A DNA stretch of 64,000 nt from Paenibacillus chitinolyticus NBRC 15660 (GCF_000739915.1 NZ_BBJT01000001.1:62001-126000); one strand, 5' to 3'. Positions 40,879-50,557 are shown, counted from the stretch's first letter. Notes: a model not told the origin generated them from the letters alone. Numbers and translations are program-made.

Positions 40879-42630
40879 TTGAATCACTACACGACGGATT
40901 TAAAAAACTGGGAACAGATGGATGACAACAGTCTGGTGCAGCAGGCACAGGAAGGGGAGCGGGAGGCGTTCGGGGAACTGGTCCGGCGGCACAGGTCCCG
41001 CATGTACGGGTATGCGCGGGCGATTACCCGGGAATCTTTTCTGGCGGAGGACATTGTCCAGGATGCGCTGGTGAAAGCTTTTCTGCACCTGGGCACTCTG
41101 GTCGAGGCCGATAAGTTCCTGCCCTGGGTACACCGGATTGTGCGCAATCAGGCGTTCACCCGGCTGAAAAAAACGTCGGCCCGGGAACGCGCTTTCTCAC
41201 AGCTTGCCCCAATGTGGAAGGATGCGGGCGAAGAATCGCAGGAATGGGGGGACCTGGACCGCATTCTGGACCGGCTGGGCCGAACGGCCGCAGGTAAAGC
41301 GGATTCGCAGCTCACCCCGGAAGAGGCGTATATGCAGAAGGAGACGCTGGAGATCCTGACCGGAATCGTCGGCTGCTTAAAACCGCGGGAACGGCGTATT
41401 TTCGAGTCGCATTTCTTTGACCAGCTCTCTCCGCAGGAAATCGCCGGTCTGTTCGAACTCTCCTCCGCGAATGTGTACCAGATTATTAGCCGTTCCCGGA
41501 AAAAAGTGATGCAGGAAAGAACCCGCATAACGGTTGGCTCCTATATGGAAACGAGAAAGGATTGGGGAGATATGAAAACGGTTATTGTTCCGGATCATGA
41601 AAGTTTCACGGAGGTGCAGAGCTGGACCACGGCGGCGGATGCCCTGTACGCGATGCTGAAAGCTGCGGGCGAGACGCTGTCCCATCCGATGGTTATGGGA
41701 CTTACCGGGCATGCGTTCCGGCTTAACATCGTGCCGTCCAGCGTTCATATTGCGGGCCCGACCGCCTACAGCTTTGCGGGTGTCCTTTCCAAGGGATTGG
41801 AGAACATCGGCTATCAATCGTCTTATGTGGACGGGATGAGCGGAACGCTCGGAACGAATGCGAATCTTCTTGACCCGTCACTTTTGGGCAAAGAAGCGAT
41901 GGCCAAACGCGGCATCAACCAGGCGCTGCCCGAAGCTCTCGACTTGATCCACCGTTCCCTCGACAGGGGAATACCCGTGCTGGCCTGGGACTTGTTCCTG
42001 CCCGAATTCGGGCTTATCTACGGATACGACGACGAGCGGCATTTACTTCATGCGTATGAATGCGGTAAGAAGGATACGCTGGAATACGACAATTTGGGGC
42101 GCAGTGTGAAAGAGGAGATTTTTGTGCTGGCACTCGCCGATTCCGCCGGTACGACCTTCAAGCAGCGGCTTGGCCGGGCGATGAACATGATCGTAGACCA
42201 TTACGACGGCAGAGAACCGGACGACTGTACCGGCTCGGTAAAAGGCCTGGCGGCGTATGATGCCTGGATCGCAGCTTTCCGGGGAGGAAAAATCGAACCC
42301 AATGGAAATGCCTACAACATTGCGGTCGTAAGAGACGCGCGGACTCATGCCGTCCGGTTTCTGAACGAAGCGGCGGAGCAGTGGCCTCTAGCCGGAGAAA
42401 CTGCAGCGTGTTTTGCGGATGTTCCTGTCCTCGCGCACAAAGCGGCTCAGGAATACAAGGAAGCGCTGGAGCATTTCTCCGTTCTCAAAGATCTGTTCCC
42501 GTTTCCGCAGGGCGGCGATCCTAACGAACCGGATGCTTCCGCCAAAGCGATTTCCCTGTTGGAACTCATTAAAGAACGCGAACAAACAGCGGTAGGCTAT
42601 CTCCGCGAACTGTCGGATCTGCTGCGTTAA
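40879..42630 (+). CDS. ECF-type sigma factor fused to a BtrH/C39-like domain
   Basis: 583-residue protein. Residues 12-90 carry sigma region 2 (REAFGELVRRHRSRMYGYAR; DIVQDALVKAFLHL; WVHRIVRNQ) and about 165-215 region 4 (LKPRERRIFESHFFDQLSPQE). From about residue 231 a 350-residue domain follows beginning MKTVIVPDHESFTEVQSW, with HPMVMGLTGHAFRLNI and IPVLAWDLFLPEFGLIYGYDD, which resembles BtrH N-terminal/C39 peptidase-like proteins; I see no clear catalytic Cys. TTG 40879 is preceded by GAGGTG; ATG 40846 is upstream in frame. No anti-sigma gene is adjacent, so the C-terminal domain may control the sigma part. Confidence 0.75.
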   Translation: MNHYTTDLKNWEQMDDNSLVQQAQEGEREAFGELVRRHRSRMYGYARAITRESFLAEDIVQDALVKAFLHLGTLVEADKFLPWVHRIVRNQAFTRLKKTSARERAFSQLAPMWKDAGEESQEWGDLDRILDRLGRTAAGKADSQLTPEEAYMQKETLEILTGIVGCLKPRERRIFESHFFDQLSPQEIAGLFELSSANVYQIISRSRKKVMQERTRITVGSYMETRKDWGDMKTVIVPDHESFTEVQSWTTAADALYAMLKAAGETLSHPMVMGLTGHAFRLNIVPSSVHIAGPTAYSFAGVLSKGLENIGYQSSYVDGMSGTLGTNANLLDPSLLGKEAMAKRGINQALPEALDLIHRSLDRGIPVLAWDLFLPEFGLIYGYDDERHLLHAYECGKKDTLEYDNLGRSVKEEIFVLALADSAGTTFKQRLGRAMNMIVDHYDGREPDDCTGSVKGLAAYDAWIAAFRGGKIEPNGNAYNIAVVRDARTHAVRFLNEAAEQWPLAGETAACFADVPVLAHKAAQEYKEALEHFSVLKDLFPFPQGGDPNEPDASAKAISLLELIKEREQTAVGYLRELSDLLR

Positions 42631-42745
42631 AGGAAAGCTTCCTCGATTAGAACAGGAAAAGCCGCCGGTCATCCGGCGGTTTTTTTGCATAGGATGCCGC
42701 ATGACAAAAAGAGGGTTTCAGTGTGGAAAGTGTTGTGTTATAATT

Positions 42746-42759
42746 TTACCTATCGGTAA
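42746..42759 (+). promoter_or_regulatory. TetR operator overlapping the promoter of the TetR gene
   Basis: TTACC-TATC-GGTAA (42746-42759) within TTTTACC...GTAAGTAAAA is a palindrome of the type bound by TetR/AcrR proteins. It lies directly after a TATAAT -10 element at 42739-42744, so binding would block transcription of the regulator gene. Confidence 0.7.
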
Positions 42760-42802
42760 GTAAAAAACAAAAGGAACAGGCTAGCGATGAGGGGGAAAAT
42801 CC

Positions 42803-43381
42803 ATGTCCAACAATCAGACCCACCAGCAAATTCTCGAAGCCGCCTTCAAACTGTTTGCGGAACACGGCATTGATAAAACAAGTCTCGCCATGATTGCGGC
42901 CGAAGTCGGGATTACAAAGCCCGCCATCTATTATCATTTTTCTTCGAAAGAGGCGCTGATCGCGTTTATTTTCGAGGAAACGTTCCGGGACTATACTTTT
43001 TCCCATTACTTCAAGCTCGACGAATTTACTAAGGAAAATTTTCAGACGCTGCTTGTCGAGAACGGGTTGAAAATGCTTCCGCAGGAAGAAGAAGAATACA
43101 GCGTCATGCGGGTTTTGAACGAATTCCTGCTGGCTGTAAGCCGTCAGGACGTCTATCGGCAGCGGCTGTACGACATCGAGGAAGACTTTCTGCTGGGCTT
43201 CACGGCCTTAATGGAAAAAGGCGTGGAACTCGGCGTCGTCGCTCTGGACAAAATTTCGGCGAAGGCTTACGTGCTTGCCCTCGTCATCGACAATTTAAGC
43301 AACTTCATGCTGATGGGCTTTAACCCGGATGTGAGAGAAGTATGGGCGGAAGCTGTCGCGGGCGTTTTGATCCGTCCCTGA
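42803..43381 (+). CDS. TetR/AcrR family transcriptional regulator
   Basis: 192 residues. The N-terminal HTH reads HQQILEAAFKLFAEHGIDKTSLAMIAAEVGITKPAIYYHFSSKEALI; the C-terminal ligand domain is not assignable. AGGGGGAAAATCC precedes ATG. Autoregulation through the operator at 42746 is likely. The following YqeB-like membrane protein gene may be its target. Confidence 0.93.
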   Translation: MSNNQTHQQILEAAFKLFAEHGIDKTSLAMIAAEVGITKPAIYYHFSSKEALIAFIFEETFRDYTFSHYFKLDEFTKENFQTLLVENGLKMLPQEEEEYSVMRVLNEFLLAVSRQDVYRQRLYDIEEDFLLGFTALMEKGVELGVVALDKISAKAYVLALVIDNLSNFMLMGFNPDVREVWAEAVAGVLIRP

Positions 43382-43446
43382 AAACTCGCGGCTGTATGAA
43401 CAATTGTACCGCTCGTGTTTATTTTAAGCAAAGCAGGTGATGTCTT

Positions 43447-44154
43447 ATGACAAGCTTCCATACACAACCGCAGCAGGTAACGGTCGGTCTCGACAACGCG
43501 TCGAGGATTATTCTGCTTGCCGGTCCGGTCCTTCTGGGAGGTGTTCTGGGCTACTTTATCCCAAGCCTCGCCAGACTGGCGCTTAAACTTCCCTGGATTC
43601 CTTATCAGGGCCCCATTGAAGCTATTACTTCTTTTCACGGGCCCTGGGTCAGTCTTGTTACAGCTTTGGTGGGTGCGGCTGCGGGGTTGTGGTTTACGGG
43701 AGAGGCGTTTAAGGAAATCGTGTTCGTTACCCTCTCGGAGCAAGAAATTCAGTTGAAAAAAAACGGCCGTGTGCAGTCGATTCCCAAAGAGGCGGTCCGG
43801 ATCGTATTTATGGACGGCAAGCAAATGGTGATTCTGGGAGACGGCGGCCGGGAATTGGCCCGGGAAACGTACGAAGCTCCCGCGGAGAGCCTGCCCGCCG
43901 CTTTGCAGCCCTTCGGCTATACCTGGTCGGGAGAAGGAGACCCGTACAAAGAGCGGTACGCGAGGTGGGTGCCCGATATGCCCGGCGTCAGCCCGCCCGT
44001 CAATGCGCTCCTGAAAGCGCGCGAACAGGCGCTGCAAAAGAAGGAGAAGGAAGAAGCGGCGGATCTGCGGCGCGAAATCGCGAGGCTCGGCGTCGTTGTC
44101 CGGGACGAGGGAACACGCCAGTACACGCGCGGAACGGACGAAGGACGCGGCTAA
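43447..44154 (+). CDS. YqeB-like membrane protein
   Basis: 235 residues. Two hydrophobic segments (RIILLAGPVLLGGVLGYFI and WVSLVTALVGAAAGLWF) are followed by a soluble region with a PH-like beta-rich stretch (EIVFVTLSEQEIQLKKNGRVQSIPKEAV) and a long charged C-terminal helix (KAREQALQKKEKEEAADLRREI). The architecture recalls Bacillus subtilis YqeB; function unknown. It lies 65 bp after the TetR gene on the same strand. Confidence 0.65.
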   Translation: MTSFHTQPQQVTVGLDNASRIILLAGPVLLGGVLGYFIPSLARLALKLPWIPYQGPIEAITSFHGPWVSLVTALVGAAAGLWFTGEAFKEIVFVTLSEQEIQLKKNGRVQSIPKEAVRIVFMDGKQMVILGDGGRELARETYEAPAESLPAALQPFGYTWSGEGDPYKERYARWVPDMPGVSPPVNALLKAREQALQKKEKEEAADLRREIARLGVVVRDEGTRQYTRGTDEGRG

Positions 44155-44319
44155 CCCGCGTCCTTCACCGCACGATGGCGGATGCTCTCCGGCATCCGGC
44201 TCTGTTCGCCCGCATGCGCGCGAGACTGCTTCTCTGAGACGAGCGCAAGGTGCCGCACGACGTTTGTCAACGAGAGTGAGAAACCGCGGCCGATTGATTT
44301 GCGGGCAGGGCGGTCAAAT

Positions 44320-45102
44320 TCACGGCACGCGTACGTAAAAACGCTCGTCGTGATTGTCCACCCGGACCGGCGCTTCGAAAAACTCGCTCAACGTCGCCGT
44401 GTTCATCAGTTCGCCGGTCGCGCCCTGGCGCACGACTTCGCCTTTCCTGAGCAGCAGCGTGTGTCCAAACACCGGGAGAATTTCTTCGGTGTGGTGGGTC
44501 ACGTAGATCAGGGTCGGCGTCTCTTCCTGCCGCGTCAGTTCGCGGATGCTCTCCAGCAGCTTCTCGCGCGAGAACAGATCGAGCCCGTTGCACGGCTCAT
44601 CCAGAATGAGCAGCTTCGGATCGGCCATCAGCGCTCTGGCGATGAGAACTTTCTGCTTCTCTCCCTGGGAGCAGGTCCGGAACTCGCGGTCCCACAGATG
44701 CAGGCAGCCCATCGTGCGCATAAGGACTTCGGCTCTGTTTAAATCTTCGTCCGTAAGACGTTCGTACAAGCCGATTGTGGCGTACTTGCCGCTGATGACG
44801 ACGCTTTGAGCTTTATCCGCCCCGTACAGCTTGTCCTGCAGGGAAGAGCTTACCCAGCCGATCGACTGCCGCAGCTCCCTCAGATCGATTTCGCCGAACC
44901 GGTGCCCGAGCACGGTAACGCTGCCGCGGGTCGGCCAGATATAGCCGTTAATGAGATTGAGCAGCGTCGTTTTGCCGGACCCGTTCAGCCCGAGAAGCGC
45001 CCAGTGCTCTTGGGGCCGAACCGTCCAGCTGACACTCTTCAGCAGTTCCTTGCTGCCTGTTTTCCAGGTAACGTCTTTAAGCTCGATGATTGCAGTATCC
45101 AT
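44320..45102 (-). CDS. ABC ATPase, YlmA/ModF-like, without membrane partner
   Basis: 260 residues. Walker A GLNGSGKTTLLN, signature CSQGEKQKVLIARAL (variant of LSGGQ), Walker B LLILDEPCNGLDL, H-loop YVTHHTEE. YlmA-type ATPases stand alone in Bacillota and no permease gene is adjacent here, so its role is unknown; some relatives are annotated as molybdate-related. GGAGACGG precedes the ATG at 45102. The 165 bp between it and the YqeB-like gene hold nothing recognised. Confidence 0.85.
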   Translation of the reverse strand: MDTAIIELKDVTWKTGSKELLKSVSWTVRPQEHWALLGLNGSGKTTLLNLINGYIWPTRGSVTVLGHRFGEIDLRELRQSIGWVSSSLQDKLYGADKAQSVVISGKYATIGLYERLTDEDLNRAEVLMRTMGCLHLWDREFRTCSQGEKQKVLIARALMADPKLLILDEPCNGLDLFSREKLLESIRELTRQEETPTLIYVTHHTEEILPVFGHTLLLRKGEVVRQGATGELMNTATLSEFFEAPVRVDNHDERFYVRVP

Positions 45103-45254
45103 ATCTATCCGTCTCCATTTTCGTAAAATTGCGGGGATGCCCCGTAAGCTTTTTATTTATCATAAAGAGAGATGCGGCCGCTGTCGATACCGATTGTGCC
45201 GGATCCATGTCTTAAAAAAAGCAATTTTCGCTATTGCGGAGGAGGTGCAGGCCC

Positions 45255-46049
45255 ATGAAGCTGGAAATGACCACCGGTCGTCTCGAATTGTACAAATACG
45301 AGGAATCGTACGTGAACGAACCGCACCGCCATCCCGACTGGTTCCAGATGACGATCCCTGTCCGCGGAGCCTGCGAGTTTACGCAGTCCGGCATGACGTA
45401 CCGCCTGGCGGAAGGGGAAGCGCTGATCCAGCGTCCCGAGGAGGAGCATCATTTCAGGACGGGGCCGGGGGAGAGCGTGCTGATTGTCAAGCTGCACGGG
45501 AGTCTCTTGCCGGTGCCGGAAAACCGCGGAAACCGGTTCGACGTAAATCCGGCCGAAGCGGCTGAAAAATTCGGAGTCTGGACGTCGGAGGTGATTAATT
45601 CCCGGAACGACGAGAGCCTCCGGGCCGCCGAAAGCCGTGTCGTGCACGAGGTGAGCCGGATGCTCGAAGCGGGGATGCCTCCGGCGCCCGGACACGCTGC
45701 GGACACGTATCTCATCCGTACCATAGCGGACCCCCATTTGCGGGACGCCTGGGACTACATCCGGGCGCATTACAAATCCGCGATCCCCGTGGAGACGCTA
45801 TCGGCCATTGCCCTGCAAAGCCGGTATCATTTTATCCGGTCCTTTAAAGCGGCGACGGGATTGACTCCCCACCAGACCATTCTCAAGTTGAGGATGCAGG
45901 AAGCCCGGCGGCTTTTGATCCGCACATCCGAAACCGTCACGGCGATTAGTGCGGGACTGGGTTTCTCAAGCGCAAGCCAGTTTTACCGGTCGTTTTTGAA
46001 GGACGAGGGCAAAACGCCCGAACAGTACCGCCGAGACAACCGCATCTAA
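45255..46049 (+). CDS. AraC-family regulator with N-terminal cupin
   Basis: 264 residues. Residues 1-80 form a cupin sensor (NEPHRHPDWFQMTIPVRGACEFTQ with the metal/ligand-type His pair); the C-terminal 100 residues carry two HTH motifs (PVETLSAIALQSRYHFIRSFKAATG and VTAISAGLGFSSASQFYRSFLKDEG). ATG 45255 follows GGAGGAGGTG; the TTG at 45234 is not needed. Divergent from the YlmA-like gene. Targets unknown. Confidence 0.9.
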   Translation: MKLEMTTGRLELYKYEESYVNEPHRHPDWFQMTIPVRGACEFTQSGMTYRLAEGEALIQRPEEEHHFRTGPGESVLIVKLHGSLLPVPENRGNRFDVNPAEAAEKFGVWTSEVINSRNDESLRAAESRVVHEVSRMLEAGMPPAPGHAADTYLIRTIADPHLRDAWDYIRAHYKSAIPVETLSAIALQSRYHFIRSFKAATGLTPHQTILKLRMQEARRLLIRTSETVTAISAGLGFSSASQFYRSFLKDEGKTPEQYRRDNRI

Positions 46050-46064
46050 CCGTAGATCGACACG

Positions 46065-46095
46065 AAAAACGGCCGCACCCGCTGCCGTTTTTTTG
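46065..46095 (+). terminator. Intrinsic terminator after AraC gene
   Basis: AAAAACGGC and GCCGTTTTTTT flank an 11-nt loop. Symmetric A and T tails. The AT-rich stretch from there to 46301 should hold the chitinase promoter, but I find no clear -35/-10 pair. Confidence 0.8.
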
Positions 46096-46301
46096 CGTTC
46101 GTCAACGGCTGCTGTCTGCTTTTATACGAATACAGCCTTTTTTCGGCCAATACCGCTCCTTTTATCCCGGTAATTGACTGCTTATGCAACGCGTTACTTA
46201 GTTAAATGGTCCTAATTTCGATAGGATTATAAGACTATATACATAAATATCCATTTTCCTATAGATTAGTAATGCAAACAAATATTTATAGTTAAAGGAG
46301 A

Positions 46302-47576
46302 ATGATTATGTCTCAGTGGAAATATCCGCTCTCTACCAAGTTTATGTACCGGGCCCTCTGTCTTGCTTTGGGAAGCGCCATTTTGTTGTCACCTTTGCAA
46401 GCGCTTGCAGCATCAGAAACGTCGTATGCCGTTGAGGCGGGAACTTCTTATTCCTCTCATAAAGATGAAAATGATAACGCTTACAGAAAGGGTGGTAAGC
46501 ATAAGCGTCTAACTCAGGGAAGCCAGCTGGAGGTCGGTGAAAGCCGTGTTCTCAACTCCAAGGAAATCCGTAAAGAATGGGACGGCATCGAGCCGGAATA
46601 CGGGCCGGATAAGGCCGTAGAGGCTGTCAAAGCGGCACTGCCGCGAAAGGACTACGAGGAACTGTTTCCGTATCGGCTCGGCTCGGCCCAGTGGCATGAA
46701 GCCGCCAAAGGGAAGGAGTACTACAAGGAAAATCAGACCGATTATTTCTCTTACGACAACCTCATTCAAGCCGTAACCGAGGCGGCGAACATCAAGTACA
46801 AGGTCGGTACGCGGAAGGGGTCCAAAAATTCGCAGGAGGTTTTCCGGCTGGACAAAGAAGGGAAGACGGAAACGTTAGTCTCCCGTTCGGCCGACTTCAA
46901 TTCGGAAGCCAACCGGGGCAAAATCATCGAAACCGAAATCGTGGATTACGGCACTTTCCTGAAAGAAGGCACGAAGAAAAACCGCAAGCGGGAGCTTGCC
47001 GCTCTACTGGCCCATCTCTCCCACGAGACAGGCGGCGGATGGGATGCCGCTCCGGGCGGACCGCTGCGCTGGGGACTGTTCTGGAATGAAAATATCGCTG
47101 GCCGAACGGGACAGAATATGTCCAATTTCGTCGATCCCGACAGTTCCAAACTGTACCCGGGCTTCGGGGAAAAGCGTTATTACGGGCGCGGGCCGATCAT
47201 GCTCAGCTGGAACTTCAACTACGGTCTGTTCAGCTCGATCATTTACGGAGACAAGAACATTTTGCTTAAAAATCCGGAGATCGTGGCGGCCGAAGGCAAA
47301 ATCGGTTTCATGACGGCGATTCTGTTCTGGATGACGCCTCAGGCGCCGAAGCCGTCCGCGCACGATGTCATGATCGGCAGGTGGAAACCGTCGAAAGAGC
47401 TGGCCGAGAAAGGGCTTAAGCCTGCCGGTTTCGGCATTACGACGATGGTGCTTAACGGGCTGGAAGCAAACCAGCCTGAAACCCGCCGTGCAGCCCATTA
47501 CCGGGATATTACGAGCCGGATGGGCGTCGATATATCCGGGGAGAAGCTGGATACGCTGGGAATGAAGCCGTTCTGA
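46302..47576 (+). CDS. Secreted GH19 chitinase-like protein
   Basis: 424 residues with signal peptide ALCLALGSAILLSPLQALA. A charged linker of about 60 residues precedes a GH19 catalytic region: LAHLSHETGGGWD with the proton-donor Glu, LRWGLFWNE, and YYGRGPIMLSWNFNYG, a strongly conserved GH19 signature. It would hydrolyse chitin or related N-acetylglucosamine polymers outside the cell. AAAGGAGAATG precedes ATG. No separate chitin-binding module is visible, so substrate range is open. Confidence 0.9.
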   Translation: MIMSQWKYPLSTKFMYRALCLALGSAILLSPLQALAASETSYAVEAGTSYSSHKDENDNAYRKGGKHKRLTQGSQLEVGESRVLNSKEIRKEWDGIEPEYGPDKAVEAVKAALPRKDYEELFPYRLGSAQWHEAAKGKEYYKENQTDYFSYDNLIQAVTEAANIKYKVGTRKGSKNSQEVFRLDKEGKTETLVSRSADFNSEANRGKIIETEIVDYGTFLKEGTKKNRKRELAALLAHLSHETGGGWDAAPGGPLRWGLFWNENIAGRTGQNMSNFVDPDSSKLYPGFGEKRYYGRGPIMLSWNFNYGLFSSIIYGDKNILLKNPEIVAAEGKIGFMTAILFWMTPQAPKPSAHDVMIGRWKPSKELAEKGLKPAGFGITTMVLNGLEANQPETRRAAHYRDITSRMGVDISGEKLDTLGMKPF

Positions 47577-47605
47577 CGAAGCGAGAGTTTGCAGACACGC
47601 GAAGG

Positions 47606-47633
47606 CTGCCGGGAAACCGGCGGCTTTTTTTGC
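47606..47633 (+). terminator. Intrinsic terminator after chitinase gene
   Basis: GGCTGCCGG-GAAA-CCGGCGGC (one G-T wobble) followed by TTTTTTT. Confidence 0.85.
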
Positions 47634-47778
47634 ATTAAAACATATTAAAATACTTCTTATTCATTGAATTCTACAAGAAATAGTTGTTTTATCATGTATG
47701 AGAAAGATATACAACAAATTATAATCTGTGTAAAACTATGATAATAATTTGTAAATAATTGTACAAACGGAGATGACT

Positions 47779-48792
47779 ATGAACATCATCCAGGTTGATC
47801 GCATTGTAAAAGAATACAAAACGAACAAACGGTTTCACGGACGGTTCGGGGCTTTAAAGACACTATTTTCCAAAGAGTACGAACGCACCAAAGCTGTCAA
47901 TGACATCACCTTTACAGTCGCCAAAGGCGAGTCGATCGGTTATCTCGGACCTAACGGAGCCGGTAAATCAACGATGATCAAAATGATGACCGGTATTCTT
48001 GTCCCTTCCGAGGGGAACCTGCTGGTTTTCGGACTGAATCCGCATAAGCACCGCAGGGAGATTTCGAAAAAAATCGGAGTTGTATTCGGACAAAGAAGCC
48101 AATTGTGGTGGGATCTTCCGGTTGTAGATTCCTTTGAGCTTCACAAACATATTTACGGAATTTCAGATAGGGACTATTTAAATAGGCTTGAACAATTCAC
48201 CTCCATGTTTGATATGGCCGAATTTCTCCATAAACCTGTCCGCCAGCTCAGTCTCGGACAACGGATGAAAGCGGAGATCGCACTGGCGCTGCTGCATTCC
48301 CCTGAAATTTTGTTTCTGGACGAGCCGACGATCGGTCTGGATGTGATGACCAAGCACAACATCAGGCAGTTTCTTCGCAAAGTGAATGTGGAAATGAACG
48401 TGACGATTCTTTTGACGACACACGATCTAAAAGACATTGAGGAGATTTGCAACCGCATTCTTATCGTCAATCAGGGAAGCTGTGTGTTTGACGGCACAGC
48501 CGCAGAGCTCAAGAAGCTTCACCTCGGACAATGCAGCAAAAAAATCATTCTCGAATTCAACGCCGATCCCGGCACCATCACACTGCCACATGCAACCCTA
48601 TTTAAGGATGAGGGGATTCGCAAGCATTTCGAGCTGATTCCTTCCGATAACGGTGAGCCCGTTTCAATCACGACCGTGCTCAACAATCTTTCCTGTGTGA
48701 ACGACATAAAGGATATTTCTATCGAGGATGTCGGCATTGATGAAGTCATGCGCGCCGCTTTTGTAAACTACAGTCAAAAAGATCAAAAGTGA
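47779..48792 (+). CDS. ABC-2 exporter ATPase
   Basis: About 337 residues. Walker A GPNGAGKST, signature LSLGQRMKAEIALALLHSP, Walker B ILFLDEPTIGLDV, H-loop TTHDLKDIEE. The N-terminal KEYKTNKRFHGRFGALKTLFS insertion before the core is typical of the ATPases that partner ABC2_membrane_6 (DUF990-type) permeases. ATG 47779 has GGAG at correct spacing, whereas ATG 47773 abuts it. It ends with overlap into the first permease gene (GTGA). Confidence 0.88.
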   Translation: MNIIQVDRIVKEYKTNKRFHGRFGALKTLFSKEYERTKAVNDITFTVAKGESIGYLGPNGAGKSTMIKMMTGILVPSEGNLLVFGLNPHKHRREISKKIGVVFGQRSQLWWDLPVVDSFELHKHIYGISDRDYLNRLEQFTSMFDMAEFLHKPVRQLSLGQRMKAEIALALLHSPEILFLDEPTIGLDVMTKHNIRQFLRKVNVEMNVTILLTTHDLKDIEEICNRILIVNQGSCVFDGTAAELKKLHLGQCSKKIILEFNADPGTITLPHATLFKDEGIRKHFELIPSDNGEPVSITTVLNNLSCVNDIKDISIEDVGIDEVMRAAFVNYSQKDQK

Positions 48793-49580
48793 GATGGCCA
48801 ATGAAAAAATACTTTTCGTACATGCAGAAATCTTTTTTTCTCTGCTTAAGCTACCGTTCAGAGGTTTGGCTGCGGATCTTAGGTAATGTTGTAATCGTCT
48901 ACATACAGGTATCCATATGGTCTTCGCTTATTCGCCATGCCGCCCACTACGGATTCACATTGGAGGACATGATCGCCTATTCGATCGTAACTACGGCGGT
49001 GGCTAACTTGCTGATGACCCATGTATTCCGGTCGGTTGACAGTAAGTTGAAATCAGGCGATATCTGTATGGATTTGCAGAAGCCGGTCGTTTTTCCGTTC
49101 TACTTGTTTTTTTATCAGCTGGGCATCACGGCGTTTCAAACGCTATTTACAACAATTCCGTCCGTCGCTTTAGCTTTTTTACTCTTTGGTTTCCAGCCGC
49201 CGGAACTAGACAAGCTTATTCCTTTCATATTCAGTGTTCTCCTTGCGCTTTTGATTTCATTCCTGTTCGGATATTTAATGGCGCTGATCTCATTTTGGTT
49301 TCTGACGACATTTGCTTTGGAATGGACATTTCGCGCCCTCATGCTCATATTCTCCGGCTCATTTTTACCGATATGGTTTTTTACGCCGGCCTGGGCCAAA
49401 ATAGCGGAAGCCCTCCCGTTTCAATATCTGGGTTTTATTCCGAGTGCCATCTATATGGGAAAAGTAGCGGAACCATACTTGGCGCTGGGCAAAGGCGCGT
49501 TGTGGGCGCTTCTTCTGTTACTGGCCGTGAGCTTCTTATGGAAGAAGGCTATAAATCGACTTGAGGTACAAGGTGGATAG
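48789..49580 (+). CDS. ABC-2 exporter permease 1 (DUF990/ABC2_membrane_6 type)
   Basis: 263 residues with six membrane segments. WLRILGNVVIVYIQVSIWSSLI and SGDICMDLQKPVVFPFYLFFYQLG are typical of this family. GTG 48789 overlaps the ATPase stop; ATG 48801 is an alternative start. It probably pairs with the next gene as a heterodimer. The three genes are more AT-rich than average for the window; substrate unknown. Confidence 0.85.
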   Translation: MRWPMKKYFSYMQKSFFLCLSYRSEVWLRILGNVVIVYIQVSIWSSLIRHAAHYGFTLEDMIAYSIVTTAVANLLMTHVFRSVDSKLKSGDICMDLQKPVVFPFYLFFYQLGITAFQTLFTTIPSVALAFLLFGFQPPELDKLIPFIFSVLLALLISFLFGYLMALISFWFLTTFALEWTFRALMLIFSGSFLPIWFFTPAWAKIAEALPFQYLGFIPSAIYMGKVAEPYLALGKGALWALLLLLAVSFLWKKAINRLEVQGG

Positions 49581-49598
49581 AGAAGAGAGGGAAGTCTG

Positions 49599-50381
49599 TT
49601 GACCGTTCGTTTGTTTTTTCACTTTCTTCGGATTATATTTAAAAGCCGCATGGAATACCGAGCCGATTTCTTTCTCGGCGTGTTCGGCCAAATATTAGGC
49701 TACGCCGCTGATTACGTGATTTTATGGCTGTTGATACAGTCTTTTTCAACGATAGACGGGTGGACTTGGCCGGAACTTGCGTTTTTAGTTAGCCTTAATA
49801 TATTGAGCTATGCGATCGGCGCATCGTTCACCTACACTCCGACGGCTAATATGGAAGAACTGATCCGAACAGGGGACTTTGACAAATATTTGACCAAACC
49901 ATTGAATACATTGATGTATTTGATTGCGAGCATGTTCAATTTCGGATATATCGCGCATATTACGATTTCGTTGTCCATTCTATTATGGTCCGTAACCGCG
50001 CTTCCCGTGCAGTGGACGTTTCTTAAAATCTTGTACCTGATCTGTATCTTAATCGGCGGGGCCATGATTCAGGCGGGAGCACTGATATTAGTCAGCTGCT
50101 GGGGCTTTTTGTTCACGAAGTCACAATATTTGTTCAGTTTGTATTTTAAAATGAAAGAATTCATCTCCTATCCTATGTCGATCTATGCGCCATTTATTCA
50201 AATCTGTTTGACCTGGATCATTCCGCTGGCTTTTATAAATTATTATCCTTCCTTGTTCTTGCTCGGGAAGCAGGAAGGAGTTCTAGTTTACCTGACCCCA
50301 CTACTCGGACCCATCTTTCTCTCGGTCGTGATTAAGTTGTGGTTTGCCGGTGTGAACCGTTATCAGGGAACGGGAAGTTAA
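49599..50381 (+). CDS. ABC-2 exporter permease 2 (DUF990/ABC2_membrane_6 type)
   Basis: 260 residues, six membrane segments. FKSRMEYRADFFLGVFGQILGY and NMEELIRTGDFDKYLTKPLNTL match the second permease class of such exporters, and the C-terminal PSLFLLGKQ is frequent there. TTG start behind GAGGGAAG. A GC hairpin with T-tract at about 50402-50437 ends the operon. Confidence 0.85.
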   Translation: MTVRLFFHFLRIIFKSRMEYRADFFLGVFGQILGYAADYVILWLLIQSFSTIDGWTWPELAFLVSLNILSYAIGASFTYTPTANMEELIRTGDFDKYLTKPLNTLMYLIASMFNFGYIAHITISLSILLWSVTALPVQWTFLKILYLICILIGGAMIQAGALILVSCWGFLFTKSQYLFSLYFKMKEFISYPMSIYAPFIQICLTWIIPLAFINYYPSLFLLGKQEGVLVYLTPLLGPIFLSVVIKLWFAGVNRYQGTGS

Positions 50382-50401
50382 CGCTCAGGCACTCCAAAGG
50401 C

Positions 50402-50437
50402 TGCTGATACCATCACCATCGTGGATCGGCAGTTTTT
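50402..50437 (+). terminator. Probable terminator after ABC-2 exporter
   Basis: CTGCTGATACC and GGATCGGCAG form an imperfect stem followed by TTTTTTT. Confidence 0.6.
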
Positions 50438-50557
50438 TTGCGTGGCTCACAATAATTCGCAATGGATGTTTCCCCGCTTTGCACCTCTTTTAGCGGCATG
50501 GTAAGGTAAAGAAAAGCTGGTCCGCTATTTAACTGCTGAAGAGGTTGTGAAGCTGTC

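Noticed and set aside
43267-44037. 256-codon minus-strand frame
   Set aside because: Antisense to the TetR and YqeB-like genes, with no start site or domain.
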